Source: Solimicrobium sp043758755 (GTDB lineage Bacteria; Pseudomonadota; Gammaproteobacteria; Burkholderiales; Burkholderiaceae_D). From it: a DNA stretch of 64,000 bases. The notes under the pieces were generated by a model that ran no database searches, was not told the origin of the DNA, and worked only from the letters and a program-made list of their open reading frames with translations. Position numbers and translations under genes: made by a program. How positions within the stretch are numbered: position 1 is the stretch's first letter; every line of letters starts with the position of its first letter. This document shows positions 33,227 through 42,350 of this stretch, piece by piece. The DNA lies in the NCBI GenBank assembly GCA_043758755.1, contig JAYVMW010000017.1, positions 62,001 to 126,000 of the forward strand, read 5' to 3'.

Positions 33227-34273
33227 ATGCCCAAAAAAAGCAAGCAACAAGGTTCACTGTCCGCCGTTGAACAACGCCGCATGCAAATGGCCGATGTGGC
33301 CCGCCTGGCCGGGGTTTCCACTTCCACCGTGTCGCGCGCTTTAAGCGGCAGCTCGCTGGTCAACCAAGAAACCAGGCAGCGCATCGCAGACCTGGCCCGT
33401 TCACTCAGTTATACCGTCAACATCAGTGCGCAGAATCTGCGCATGAAACAGAACCGCACTGTAGCCGTGGTCATTCCTTACGATGGAAAAACCCGACAAC
33501 ACCTGTCTGATCCTTTTTTTCTGAGCATGCTCGGCTCCATCGCGGATGCCCTGACCGAGCGCGGCTTTGACATGCTGCTGTCACGGGTTGATTCAGAACA
33601 GCTGTATTCAGCCTCCCAGCCTTATGATACCGGACGCGCCATCGGCATCATTCTCATTGGTCAGTGGCGTCACCATGACCAGTTAAATCAAATGGCGGGA
33701 CGCAAGGTACCGATTGTGGTTTGGGGTGCGCAGTTACCGCAACAGCTCTACGTCACCATCGGCAGCGACAATGTCACCGGCGGTTTTCTGGCCACCGAAC
33801 ACCTGATTCTGAAGGGGCGCAAGCAGATTGCGTTTTTTGGCGATATCCAGTTTCCCGAAGTCGCGCAGCGGTATGCGGGGTATAGCAAAGCGCTGGCGCA
33901 ATACGGTATCAGGCTGGATCCAAAACTGGTCGTAGCAGCCTCGTTTTCTGAGGATGGTGCCGAACTGGCACTGAAGGAACTGCTGAGGCGGAAAATAAAA
34001 TTCAACGGCCTGTTTGCCTGCAGCGATCTACTGGCCACCTCCACCATCAATCAGCTGCGGCTGCAGCAGCTGCAGGTGCCACAGGATGTGGCAGTAGTAG
34101 GTTATGACGACATTGAACTGGCGCGCTATTTTCATCCACCACTGACCACCGTCCGGCAGTCGATACTGTCGGCCGGCCAGGCGCTGGTTGATGCACTGCT
34201 GGAAATCATCGATGGCAAATCACACAGCGCCCAACTTCTGCCCACTGAGCTCATTGCCCGTTCTTCGAGTTAA
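33227..34273 (+). CDS. LacI-family repressor of the sucrose locus (SuxR-like)
   Basis: A 348-residue regulator. A basic leader of about 20 residues precedes the LacI helix-turn-helix (MADVARLAGVSTSTVSRAL), then a hinge helix LRMKQNRTVAVVIP and a ribose-binding-like effector domain. It sits beside the TonB receptor, amylosucrase and sugar importer, matching the suxR position in Xanthomonas loci. The two palindromes at 36833 and 36987 (TGCAATCGnTTGCA) are of the LacI/GalR operator type and are its likely sites. The effector is probably sucrose or a product, by analogy. Confidence 0.88.
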   Translation: MPKKSKQQGSLSAVEQRRMQMADVARLAGVSTSTVSRALSGSSLVNQETRQRIADLARSLSYTVNISAQNLRMKQNRTVAVVIPYDGKTRQHLSDPFFLSMLGSIADALTERGFDMLLSRVDSEQLYSASQPYDTGRAIGIILIGQWRHHDQLNQMAGRKVPIVVWGAQLPQQLYVTIGSDNVTGGFLATEHLILKGRKQIAFFGDIQFPEVAQRYAGYSKALAQYGIRLDPKLVVAASFSEDGAELALKELLRRKIKFNGLFACSDLLATSTINQLRLQQLQVPQDVAVVGYDDIELARYFHPPLTTVRQSILSAGQALVDALLEIIDGKSHSAQLLPTELIARSSS

Positions 34274-34303
34274 AAAAACCTGCATCCGAACAGCAGATGC
34301 AGG
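34272..34303 (-). terminator. Intrinsic terminator for the sucrose-locus TonB receptor
   Basis: CCTGCATC (34279-34286) and GATGCAGG (34296-34303) form an 8-bp stem with a 9-base loop. On the minus strand it is followed by a run of seven T. It lies 20 bases after the receptor stop and also adjoins the end of the LacI gene. Confidence 0.85.
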
Positions 34304-34324
34304 CATTCAAAGTAGTGCGCGAGA

Positions 34325-36706
34325 TCAGAAACTGTATTTCAGACCGACTCTGACAGTACGTGCATTCACAGACCGCGCGCCCTGACCGCCGTCATACTCG
34401 GTATATCCCACTTTGTTCAACAGATTGTTCGCTGACAGCCAGGCCGAAGTATGGGTGCTGAGCTGGTAATTGCCGAACAGGTTGACCGTATAAAAGGCCG
34501 GCAGGATGATGGTGTTCTGGTCATCACCGTAAGACTTGGCGGTACCAACCAGAGAGCCGCCAATAGACCAGTTGTCCATCTGGTAGGACGGTGCAATCTG
34601 GTAGGTGTAGGGCGCCAGTCGTTTTGGATGATCACCATTCACCGAACTGCCGTCGGCCTGGGTTTCATTACTGGATTTGATCGTCGCGTCCACGTAGGTA
34701 AAGCCGCCGTTGATGCTGAAGCCGCCGTTGTGATAAGCACTCTCAATTTCGACACCGTTGGCATTATAGGTGTTGGCTGTTTCCTGATTCAGCGTCACGT
34801 CGTAATTGCTTTCCGACGTTTTGGCATTGAAGAGTGTCACGAAAGTGCTGAAACCGCCACTGCGCCATTTCACGCCGCCTTCAAGCTGCTTGACTGTATT
34901 CAGCGGAATCGGTGCGCTGCCGTCAAATGGCCCGCCCATACGTTCGATGACATTGAACGAAGCACCATCGCTGTAATGCGCAAACAGCGCCAGATCGGAA
35001 CTGACTCTGAAATCGCCACCCAGCGAATAGGACGTGTGCGAAACCGTGTAAGAAACCGGTTGACCGCAGGCAGTGGGAAACACGCCCGGCAGATAGGTGC
35101 CGGAAGGTAAAGTGTTGGATTGGCACCCGGAAGCATTTTCCCGGTCCTGGCGAACACCGCCATCCAGATTTAACCGACCCAGTTCATAACCCAGACTGAC
35201 ATAAGGCGAATCCATCAGATACCTGGTGGAACGGGTCTGCTCGCTCCAGTTGCTGGAATCAGGCAGCAGGCCACTCGTGTCGGTTGCCACGCCATTCTGG
35301 CTGGTGCCGGCCAATGGAATCGGATTGCTGTTGGAGGTCATCAGAAAATGCGGCAGAGTCTGGGTTACGCCGACATTTTGCATATTGAGGTCCCAGCCGA
35401 ACAGGGTCATCAGTTTGCCGGATTGGGCCATATCAAATTGCCTGGATAATTTCAGACCGTTGAAGGTACTGTTCAGATTATCCAGGCTTGCATCAAAGGC
35501 AGAAACTTCGGTAACCAGTCCCGTGTAGGCTTTGCCTTTATTCGGGCCGGCTGCGTAGGTTGTGCCACCGTTTGCGGCAAACGGATTGCCGGTTGGATAG
35601 CCGGCCAGAAATGCGCCACTCTTGTTTGACTGATGCAGCGTGTCATCGAGCTTCCAGCCATCGCCCATATTGAACGATCCGACCAGACCAATACTGTTTT
35701 CAACTACGGTCAAGCCATTGTTAATGTTGGTTGTGCTGAGCTGGTTATTCGCGTCGCGCATGGTAATGCTGGGCCAGTACGGTGAGTAGTAACTGTAGGT
35801 GAGCGGATTAATGCCGGCATAACTGCCGATCGTTGCGGGATTTGATTTGGTCGGGTTGGCCACATTTTGGGAAAACGCAACCGGCATGTCGGATGGGGTC
35901 TGGTCATTCAGATGTTTGAAAGTCAGGCGGATAAAACTGCCGCCGCCGAGTTCGTGGGTGATATTTCCCTTGATTTCCCCGCCCATTTCCATCGGTGCAC
36001 CACTGTCTCGCACGCCCTGACCTTCGCGATAAAAACCGCCGATGAAAAAGCGTGTGGTGTCGGAAAGACGTCCGCCGTAATCAAAATCAAAGCGGTTCTG
36101 ATCGAATCCGACACCTTTGGAAACACCGACGCTGCCGCCCTGCTCCAGCCCGGTTTTGGTAATGAAGTTGATGATCCCGGCCGGCGAATTCGAACCAAGA
36201 ACGCCGGCACTGCCGCCACGTACCGCTTCCAGATGATCCAGACTGTTATCAACACGCATGAACATGTCCGGTGTGACAAATGCATAGTCGCCGTTCAGCA
36301 GCACCGGCACGCCATCTTCCTGCATGCCGATATAACGCGAACCGCCGGCAGAAATTGGTATGCCGCGTGCGGTAATGTTGGCATTACCTTCGCCGCCCGA
36401 TGCCTCAGCATGTATGCCTGGGATGCTTCTGAACAGATCGGCGGCGCTGGTTGGCGCGGCCAGTTGGATCTGGTCTTCATCCAGAGTCGACAGCGAACTG
36501 CTCGATTTCATTTTTGAAATCCCGACCGGTGCGCCGGTAACAACAACCTGACCCAGATCCAACTTGTTGACATCCGGTGCGGCAACTGGCGCTGCCGGCG
36601 CTTCCCCTGCGGCCTGTTGTGCATAAGCCATTTGCATGGAACACAGTGCCAGAGTAACCGCGCCGGCAAGGCATTTCATTTTCATCGCTGGTAATTTCGT
36701 ATTCAT
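34325..36706 (-). CDS. TonB-dependent outer-membrane receptor of the sucrose locus (SuxA-like)
   Basis: A 793-residue receptor. The start at 36706 gives a signal peptide (MNTKLPAMKMKCLAGAVTLA, cleavage after AYA) with a GAGG ribosome site; an earlier in-frame start would add 31 odd residues. A short linker rich in Ala/Pro leads to a TonB-box-like DLGQVVVTGAPV. The plug follows (TSAADLFRSIPGI, SPAGIINFITKTG), then the barrel ending in RVGLKYSF. Its place in a cluster with amylosucrase and a sugar MFS carrier suggests sucrose as ligand. It is divergent from amylosucrase with its own operator-covered promoter. Confidence 0.85.
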   Translation of the reverse strand: MNTKLPAMKMKCLAGAVTLALCSMQMAYAQQAAGEAPAAPVAAPDVNKLDLGQVVVTGAPVGISKMKSSSSLSTLDEDQIQLAAPTSAADLFRSIPGIHAEASGGEGNANITARGIPISAGGSRYIGMQEDGVPVLLNGDYAFVTPDMFMRVDNSLDHLEAVRGGSAGVLGSNSPAGIINFITKTGLEQGGSVGVSKGVGFDQNRFDFDYGGRLSDTTRFFIGGFYREGQGVRDSGAPMEMGGEIKGNITHELGGGSFIRLTFKHLNDQTPSDMPVAFSQNVANPTKSNPATIGSYAGINPLTYSYYSPYWPSITMRDANNQLSTTNINNGLTVVENSIGLVGSFNMGDGWKLDDTLHQSNKSGAFLAGYPTGNPFAANGGTTYAAGPNKGKAYTGLVTEVSAFDASLDNLNSTFNGLKLSRQFDMAQSGKLMTLFGWDLNMQNVGVTQTLPHFLMTSNSNPIPLAGTSQNGVATDTSGLLPDSSNWSEQTRSTRYLMDSPYVSLGYELGRLNLDGGVRQDRENASGCQSNTLPSGTYLPGVFPTACGQPVSYTVSHTSYSLGGDFRVSSDLALFAHYSDGASFNVIERMGGPFDGSAPIPLNTVKQLEGGVKWRSGGFSTFVTLFNAKTSESNYDVTLNQETANTYNANGVEIESAYHNGGFSINGGFTYVDATIKSSNETQADGSSVNGDHPKRLAPYTYQIAPSYQMDNWSIGGSLVGTAKSYGDDQNTIILPAFYTVNLFGNYQLSTHTSAWLSANNLLNKVGYTEYDGGQGARSVNARTVRVGLKYSF

Positions 36707-36818
36707 TGTCGCCTCATAATTTATTGATATTGATCTGGTAGGTATATCCTGCGCTGCGCACGTCCCTGTGGCGGGCAATATGCAAACAATCGATGTCATT
36801 TCTCAGTGCAGTGTCCGC

Positions 36819-36847
36819 ATTATCAACTTTAATGCAATCGATTGCAA
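36819..36847 (-). promoter_or_regulatory. LacI-type operator over the TonB receptor promoter
   Basis: The perfect 14-bp palindrome TGCAATCGATTGCA (36833-36846) overlaps the minus-strand -35 TTGCAA (36842-36847). With a 17-base spacer the -10 is GATAAT (36819-36824). The receptor start is about 113 bases downstream. Binding there should block RNA polymerase. Confidence 0.78.
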
Positions 36848-36986
36848 TCGTGCGTCGCAGCAATCAGTAAATCTGCCTGAAACATTTGACGAATGTGTCT
36901 ATGCATTACGCTCAAAATACGTCTCCATCCAACAACACTACAGGTGCACATCCCGGTATTTTATTGCGCCGCAAAATTGAATTATC

Positions 36987-37024
36987 TGCAATCGTTTGCA
37001 TTATTTGTTTTGCAGTAAGATAAT
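36987..37024 (+). promoter_or_regulatory. LacI-type operator over the amylosucrase promoter
   Basis: TGCAATCGTTTGCA (36987-37000) overlaps the plus-strand -35 TTGCAT (36996-37001); a 17-base spacer leads to GATAAT (37019-37024). The geometry mirrors the divergent promoter. Amylosucrase starts about 46 bases downstream. Confidence 0.78.
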
Positions 37025-37070
37025 TCAGCCTGCCTGTTGCCCGACCCGGCACTTCAATCATTATCAGACC

Positions 37071-39014
37071 ATGACCAATACCGAATTCAATCGCGACACA
37101 TATATACAGCACCTGCAAAACAATTTAATGCATGCACTGCCGGCTGCTTTGCGCCCCGAAATTGCGCAGCGCTTTGCAAAGCATGCGCCTGTGCTGATCG
37201 AACATCTGCAAAAACTGTATGGGTCCAGGCCGGAATTCATGGACTGGCTTTCGGTACTGATGCTGTCACTCGGGGAACAACTGGCGCAACGTCCCGAAGC
37301 GCTGCGCAGACTGGACCGCGAACGTGCACAGCACGGCGACTGGTTCCTGCGACAGAACATGGCCGGTTACTGTGCCTATGTTGACCGGCTGGGTGGCACG
37401 CTTTCAGGTGTGCAGGCCATGATCCCGCATCTACAGCAACTCGGCATTACGTATTTACACTTGCTGCCATTTTTGCGGGCCAGAGAGGGGGACAATGATG
37501 GCGGATTTGCCGTGGCCAGTTTTCTGGAAATCGAACCGGCACTGGGCACCATGCAGGATCTTACTGAGCTCACCGGCGCTTTGCGTGGTGCCGGCATCAG
37601 TCTGTGCTCCGATTTCATTTTGAATCATGTCGCCGACACGCATGAGTGGGCTGAGGCAGCCATGCGCGGCGACAGGCAGGCTCTGGGTTATTTTCACACT
37701 TTCGCAAGCCGGCAACCGGTGGATGAATTCGAAGCCGGCCTGAATCAGGTATTTCCCGATGCAGCGCCGGGCAATTTCACCTGGAACCAGGCTCTTCGCC
37801 GCTGGGTCTGGACCACGTTCTATCCCTATCAGTGGGATTTAAATTATGCCAATGCTGACGTGTTTGCCAATATGGTTGCCGCCATGCTGAATCTGGCCAA
37901 TCAGGGCGTGGAAGTATTTCGCCTTGATTCGACCGCCTATATCTGGAAGCGGCCCGGTAGCAACTGCATGAACCAGCCCGAAGTGCACTGGATCCTGCAG
38001 GCCATGCGCAGCATCATCGATATCATTGCGCCAGCGGTGCTGTTGAAAGCGGAAGCGATCGTACCTACCCATGAACTGCCTGCTTATCTGGGTGGGTCTG
38101 CACAGCCAGTTCCCGAATGCCATATGGCGTACCACAGCACTTTGATGGCCGCCGGCTGGACCGCGCTGGCCAGCCAGAATGTTGATCTGATCAGGAAAGT
38201 AATTCAGGCCACCCCCACTATTGATGCGCCGGTTTCCTGGCTTACCTATGTGCGCTGTCATGACGACATCGGCTGGAATGTACTGCTGCCGGAAGCCTGC
38301 CAGAGTAGTGAGGTACTGCATAACGGCTCCCGGCGTCTGTCCGAGGTCGCGCAGTTTTTAACCGGTATGACCGGTGGATTCGGACGCGGCGTAAATTTTC
38401 AGACCAGCAGTCCCGACAAGGTACACGGCACCAACGGCATGACGGCTGCGCTGTGCGGCATCGCTGCAGCGCAAACCGAAGCGGAGCTGGAAGCAGGGAT
38501 CAAACGACTGCTGCTGCTGTACGGGCTGGCCTGCAGCTTTGGCGGCATGCCGCTGGTCTATATGGGTGACGAACTGGCTCAGGATAACGATTACTCGTAC
38601 TTAACCGATCCGGCACGCGAAAACGACAGCCGCTGGGTGCAGCGCCCGTACCTGAAACAGGCGGCCCTGCAGGCACGGATTGACGCCAACAGCAAACCGG
38701 GCCAAGTATTCGGTGCGCTGTGCAGACTGCTGCAGACCCGCAGGGAGTTGCCGGAATTTGCAGCCAATGCTCCGCGCGTTTTGAAGGACAGTGGCTCTGA
38801 ATCGGTACTGGCATTTACGCGCGGCGACTCTGCCACCGGGGTCATCCTGTGTCTGGCCAATTTTTCTGATCATGCCAGACCGCTGGACCTGCAGCAGATC
38901 ACCGGAACCGGTTCGGCCCACGCATGGGTTAACATGCTGGACCAGAAAGTCCACGCCCATGTGTTAAGTTTGCCAGCCTGGTCGCAGCTCTGGCTCAGGC
39001 CGGATGGCGGATAA
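37071..39014 (+). CDS. Amylosucrase, glycoside hydrolase family 13 (SuxB-like)
   Basis: A 647-residue enzyme that cleaves sucrose, releasing fructose and either transferring glucose to an alpha-glucan or hydrolysing it. GH13 catalytic residues are intact: nucleophile D286 (VFRLDSTAYIWK), acid/base E328 (LLKAEAIV) and D398 (CHDDIGW). The first two fall at the same numbers as in Neisseria polysaccharea amylosucrase as I remember them. GDNDGGFAVASF and CSDFILNHVADTHEWA are also family features. There is no signal peptide, so it acts in the cytoplasm. The start is placed at ATG 37071 since earlier codons lie in the promoter. The sugar kinase gene follows 10 bases later. Confidence 0.92.
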   Translation: MTNTEFNRDTYIQHLQNNLMHALPAALRPEIAQRFAKHAPVLIEHLQKLYGSRPEFMDWLSVLMLSLGEQLAQRPEALRRLDRERAQHGDWFLRQNMAGYCAYVDRLGGTLSGVQAMIPHLQQLGITYLHLLPFLRAREGDNDGGFAVASFLEIEPALGTMQDLTELTGALRGAGISLCSDFILNHVADTHEWAEAAMRGDRQALGYFHTFASRQPVDEFEAGLNQVFPDAAPGNFTWNQALRRWVWTTFYPYQWDLNYANADVFANMVAAMLNLANQGVEVFRLDSTAYIWKRPGSNCMNQPEVHWILQAMRSIIDIIAPAVLLKAEAIVPTHELPAYLGGSAQPVPECHMAYHSTLMAAGWTALASQNVDLIRKVIQATPTIDAPVSWLTYVRCHDDIGWNVLLPEACQSSEVLHNGSRRLSEVAQFLTGMTGGFGRGVNFQTSSPDKVHGTNGMTAALCGIAAAQTEAELEAGIKRLLLLYGLACSFGGMPLVYMGDELAQDNDYSYLTDPARENDSRWVQRPYLKQAALQARIDANSKPGQVFGALCRLLQTRRELPEFAANAPRVLKDSGSESVLAFTRGDSATGVILCLANFSDHARPLDLQQITGTGSAHAWVNMLDQKVHAHVLSLPAWSQLWLRPDGG

Positions 39015-39024
39015 GGAGAACGTT

Positions 39025-40038
39025 ATGCACAATAGTCCAGTTCGCGCGCTGCTGGTTTTCGGAGAAGCATTGATTGATGACTTTCCAGATCAGAAAATTG
39101 TCGGCGGAGCGCCTTTTAACGTAGCACGGGTGAGCGCCTGTTTCGGTTGCGCGCCGCTCGTGATTACCCGGGTCGGCAGCGACGCCAACGCGCAGCTGGT
39201 GAGGAATGAAATGCAGCGTTTTGATCTGGACCAGCGTGGTGTGCAGACCGACCTGCTGCATTCCACCGGTCTGGTGCGGGTTCATGTTGAAGCGCCAGCG
39301 CACCGCTTCGAAATTTTGGCGGATCAGGCATATGACTACATCAATACTCAACAGGCCGAACTGGCCGTTCATGACTACCTGAGCGTTCAGGCAAGCCCGG
39401 GTCGCCCGGCTCTGATGTATTTCGGCACGCTGGCACAACGAAAGAAAACTTCGCGCAACACGCTGCTTGGGCTGCTCACGGCCAGTTCAGGCATCAACTA
39501 TCTGGATTTGAATCTGCGCGACGGACACTATACCCAGGATGAAATTTTTACGTCCCTGCTTCATGCCGATATCCTGAAGGTCAATGACGATGAAATGCAA
39601 ATACTGATCAAAAAATTTAACCCTGGCTACGGAGCACCGGATTTCCGGCTGCGGGATTTAAACGACTGCAGGCGACTTTTTGAAGCAATGGAACATCTGC
39701 TGATTCTCTTCAAACTCAGCGCCATCATCGTCACTCTCGGCGCACATGGCTACCTGTATGCTAACGAGCAGGGTCTGCAGCACAATGGTTATCAGGCAAA
39801 ACCCAAGCCGATAACGATAGTGGATACGGTAGGTTGCGGCGATGCATTTTCATCCATATTTTTAGCCGGGCTGGCCAATGACTGGCCACTGGCTGTCACA
39901 CTGCAGCGCGCGCATGCGTTTGCCGGCGCGGTTTGCACGATCCGTGGCGCGGTCAGCAACGACATGAATTTTTACCTGGACTGGCAAAAAACCTGGTCCG
40001 GGTCCAACAGCACAGATGTACTTATCGGACCACCATAA
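39025..40038 (+). CDS. PfkB-family sugar kinase, probably fructokinase
   Basis: A 337-residue kinase. The N-terminal GEALIDDFP and GGAPFNVARVSACFG and the C-terminal anion-hole motif DTVGCGDAFSSIF (catalytic Asp in GCGD) identify the PfkB family. Start at ATG 39025, preceded by AAGGAG. In this operon it would phosphorylate the fructose released by amylosucrase to fructose-6-phosphate. Its stop TAA shares a base with the start of the next gene (TAATG), indicating coupling. Confidence 0.88.
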   Translation: MHNSPVRALLVFGEALIDDFPDQKIVGGAPFNVARVSACFGCAPLVITRVGSDANAQLVRNEMQRFDLDQRGVQTDLLHSTGLVRVHVEAPAHRFEILADQAYDYINTQQAELAVHDYLSVQASPGRPALMYFGTLAQRKKTSRNTLLGLLTASSGINYLDLNLRDGHYTQDEIFTSLLHADILKVNDDEMQILIKKFNPGYGAPDFRLRDLNDCRRLFEAMEHLLILFKLSAIIVTLGAHGYLYANEQGLQHNGYQAKPKPITIVDTVGCGDAFSSIFLAGLANDWPLAVTLQRAHAFAGAVCTIRGAVSNDMNFYLDWQKTWSGSNSTDVLIGPP

Positions 40039-41348
40039 TGACTTTTAAAAAGCCGTTTTTAACTTTCTGGCAGATCGTGAACATGAATGTCGGATTTTTC
40101 GGAATTCAGTTCAGTTTCGGCCTGCAGCAAAGCAATATGAGTCCGATTTACAAATATCTCGGCGCCAATGAAGCCAGCCTGCCATATCTGTGGCTGGCCG
40201 GTCCGATCACCGGTCTGCTGGTTCAGCCGTTGATCGGCGCCATGAGCGACCGGACCGTTACGCGATGGGGCAGGCGCACACCGTATTTTTTTGTCGGCGC
40301 GATTTTGTGCAGTATTGGGCTGTTGCTCATGCCGTTTTCCGCCACGCTCTGGATGGCAGCCTCGCTGCTGTGGATACTGGACGCGGCCAATAACGTCACG
40401 ATGGAACCGTATCGCGCATTTGTGAGCGACAAACTGAATCCGGAACAGCATTCGGTGGGTTTTTTAACCCAAAGCGCGTTTACCGGGCTGGGGCAGACGC
40501 TGGCTTATCTGACTCCGTCCCTGCTGGTGTTTCTGGGCATGGACAAGGATGCGACCAACAGCAGCCATATTCCACAAATTGTGGTGGTGGCGTTTCTGAT
40601 CGGCGCAGTATTTTCAATCAGCTCGATTTTATGGAGCCTGAAAACCACCCCGGAAATATTGCCAACTGAAACTGAAATAAAGAAAATGCACAGCGCGCCT
40701 TCGGGCTGGCTGGCCAACCTGACCGAAATCAAAAGCGCCATCATCGACATGCCGCCAACCATGTGGCAGCTGGCGTTGGTCAAACTGTTTCAGTGGTACG
40801 CCATGTTTTGCTACTGGCAGTACATCATGCTGTCACTGGCACGTACCATCTTCCATACCAGCGCTCAGAATTCGGTCCAGTTTCACGATGCCGGACTGCT
40901 CAATGGTCAGATCGGTGCGTTCTATAATTTTGTAGCATTCTTTGCCGCCTTTGTGCTGATTCCATTTACCCGCCGTTTTGGCGCGAAAATCGTGCATGCC
41001 GTGTGCCTGATTATCGCCGGCATCGGCATGGAAATGATTCCGGAAATTCACAGCACTGGGCTGCTGTTTATTCCAATGGTCGGAATAGGACTGGCCTGGG
41101 CCAGTATGATGGGCAATCCCTACGTCATGCTGGCAGGCTGCATTCCGGCCAAACGTACCGGCGTGTACATGGGCATTTTCAACATGTTCATCGTCATTCC
41201 AATGATCATCCAGATCTTCACCCTGCCGCTGTATTACCAGAGTTTTTTGCATGGAAATCCGGAGAATGTGATCCGGCTGGCCGGTGTGCTGCTGATCGTT
41301 GCGGCACTGGCGGTTTCTCTGGTGCGAATCAGCAAGCCGGATCAATAG
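40038..41348 (+). CDS. MFS sugar transporter, GPH/SUC type (SuxC-like sucrose importer)
   Basis: A 436-residue, twelve-helix inner-membrane transporter. FFGIQFSFGLQQSNMSPIYKYLGA near the N-terminus, WLAGPITGLLVQPLIGAMSD and the RRTPYFFVGA loop match the sucrose/proton symporter group that includes plant SUC carriers and Xanthomonas SuxC. Start at 40038 overlaps the sugar kinase stop. It is the last gene of the operon with amylosucrase and kinase, completing uptake through the inner membrane. Confidence 0.88.
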   Translation: MTFKKPFLTFWQIVNMNVGFFGIQFSFGLQQSNMSPIYKYLGANEASLPYLWLAGPITGLLVQPLIGAMSDRTVTRWGRRTPYFFVGAILCSIGLLLMPFSATLWMAASLLWILDAANNVTMEPYRAFVSDKLNPEQHSVGFLTQSAFTGLGQTLAYLTPSLLVFLGMDKDATNSSHIPQIVVVAFLIGAVFSISSILWSLKTTPEILPTETEIKKMHSAPSGWLANLTEIKSAIIDMPPTMWQLALVKLFQWYAMFCYWQYIMLSLARTIFHTSAQNSVQFHDAGLLNGQIGAFYNFVAFFAAFVLIPFTRRFGAKIVHAVCLIIAGIGMEMIPEIHSTGLLFIPMVGIGLAWASMMGNPYVMLAGCIPAKRTGVYMGIFNMFIVIPMIIQIFTLPLYYQSFLHGNPENVIRLAGVLLIVAALAVSLVRISKPDQ

Positions 41349-41365
41349 ACGATTTTGTTGAATTA

Positions 41366-41662
41366 TCAGAGATCGTAAATGGCCAGTATACAGCCCGCCC
41401 TGTTGACCAGTTCGTGCCTGCCTCCGGCCACCGCCATATCAAAATCGGCAGGGATCGCTCCAAGGTAATCTGACATGTTCCGGATCAGCACCAGAATTCG
41501 TTCGAGCTCAGTCCTGCCGGTGCTGGCCTCGACCATGCGTGCCAGTTCCAGTACCGCCTCTGGATCAGCCAGTTCAAAGAATGGGAAACTGTTTGTCAAT
41601 TCGTCGTCGGAGTCTTCGATCGCCATGTTGCAGGCATCAATGATTTTTTTTAAATTAACCAT
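41366..41662 (-). CDS. Hypothetical protein, 98 residues
   Basis: No family recognised. The start at 41662 (MVNLKKIIDACNMAIE) follows an AGGA site about 7 bases upstream. A longer frame back to 41950 exists, but its first part has no structure I can recognise. The protein is acidic in the middle (EDSDDELTN), with a helical centre (DPEAVLELARMVEASTGRTE) and an end AGCILAIYDL. It is convergent with the sucrose MFS gene and 17 bases from it. There is no partner gene on its strand. It may be a lone small cytosolic protein or a phage-derived fragment. Coding status is moderately supported. Confidence 0.5.
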   Translation of the reverse strand: MVNLKKIIDACNMAIEDSDDELTNSFPFFELADPEAVLELARMVEASTGRTELERILVLIRNMSDYLGAIPADFDMAVAGGRHELVNRAGCILAIYDL

Positions 41663-41950
41663 GGCATGTCCTGAGTTCTGAACAATGATTGAGATTGCGG
41701 AGCAGCCTGAAAAAAATCTGCCTGCTCCACCTGCGTTTCTTTGAAGTCGGGCCAGCTTATTCGAGTTTTCTGCCATTAATTTAAAGTTAATTAAATTTAA
41801 TTCCCACGTGTGGCTTTTGACTTCAAGCCGGCTCGAAAGCAGACTCACGCCAGGCAGCGCCTCAAGCGCAGGCACCATGCCTGACGGCGGCACCAGTTTC
41901 TCCATATCTGCGTACCGGCCATTAACCATGTCTGTGCATGCGGTATTCAC

Positions 41951-42350
41951 TTTTCAGATCCACATTGGACTAGAATGTCCATTCAGAACACTGCCCTTCA
42001 AGCATAGTTCATCGATCCGGAAACAAATCAAACAACACCGGTGTAAATCAACAGATTCAAAGTGCCACAGGAATACAATTTCGGGTCGTATTCTCAGTCA
42101 GGCACACTTGGGTAACCGCAGCCTTTGAATCAAAATGGTCGAATGAATTTTCTCCATGACCGTGCAATAAAAAAACAAGTTCTTTACATTAACAGTATTT
42201 AATTTACTGTACATAGTGTTTTGCTAGAATCACATCGCTTCAATGGGAAGGGACCATGCACGTGACAATTCATGATTTTTTACAGGATAAAACTGAATCA
42301 ATGTGGCACACAAAAACACCAGTTCATGCACTGACAGAATGGGTAACAGC
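41951..42350. other. Intergenic region before the first two-component system
   Basis: AT-rich, no gene seen. A small inverted repeat ACAGTA/TACTGT (42192-42197 and 42205-42210) lies about 140 bases before the response-regulator start, next to TTTACATTAACAG and TTTACTGTACATAG, which resemble a direct repeat. It may be a regulator site, but the evidence is weak. Confidence 0.4.

Larger units (their letters stand above)
36707..37070. other. 364-base divergent regulatory region of the sucrose locus
   Basis: Contains two promoters facing outward, each with a TGCAATCG.TTGCA palindrome over its -35 box (36819-36847 and 36987-37024). Between them is 140 bases with no recognised gene. A third, degenerate palindrome-like TGCAAACAATCGATG starts at 36781. 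Confidence 0.75.

Noticed and set aside
42192..42210. Inverted repeat ACAGTA/TACTGT as a defined operator
   Set aside because: Only 6-bp arms, a single occurrence and no known regulator pattern; kept only as a remark in the intergenic entry.
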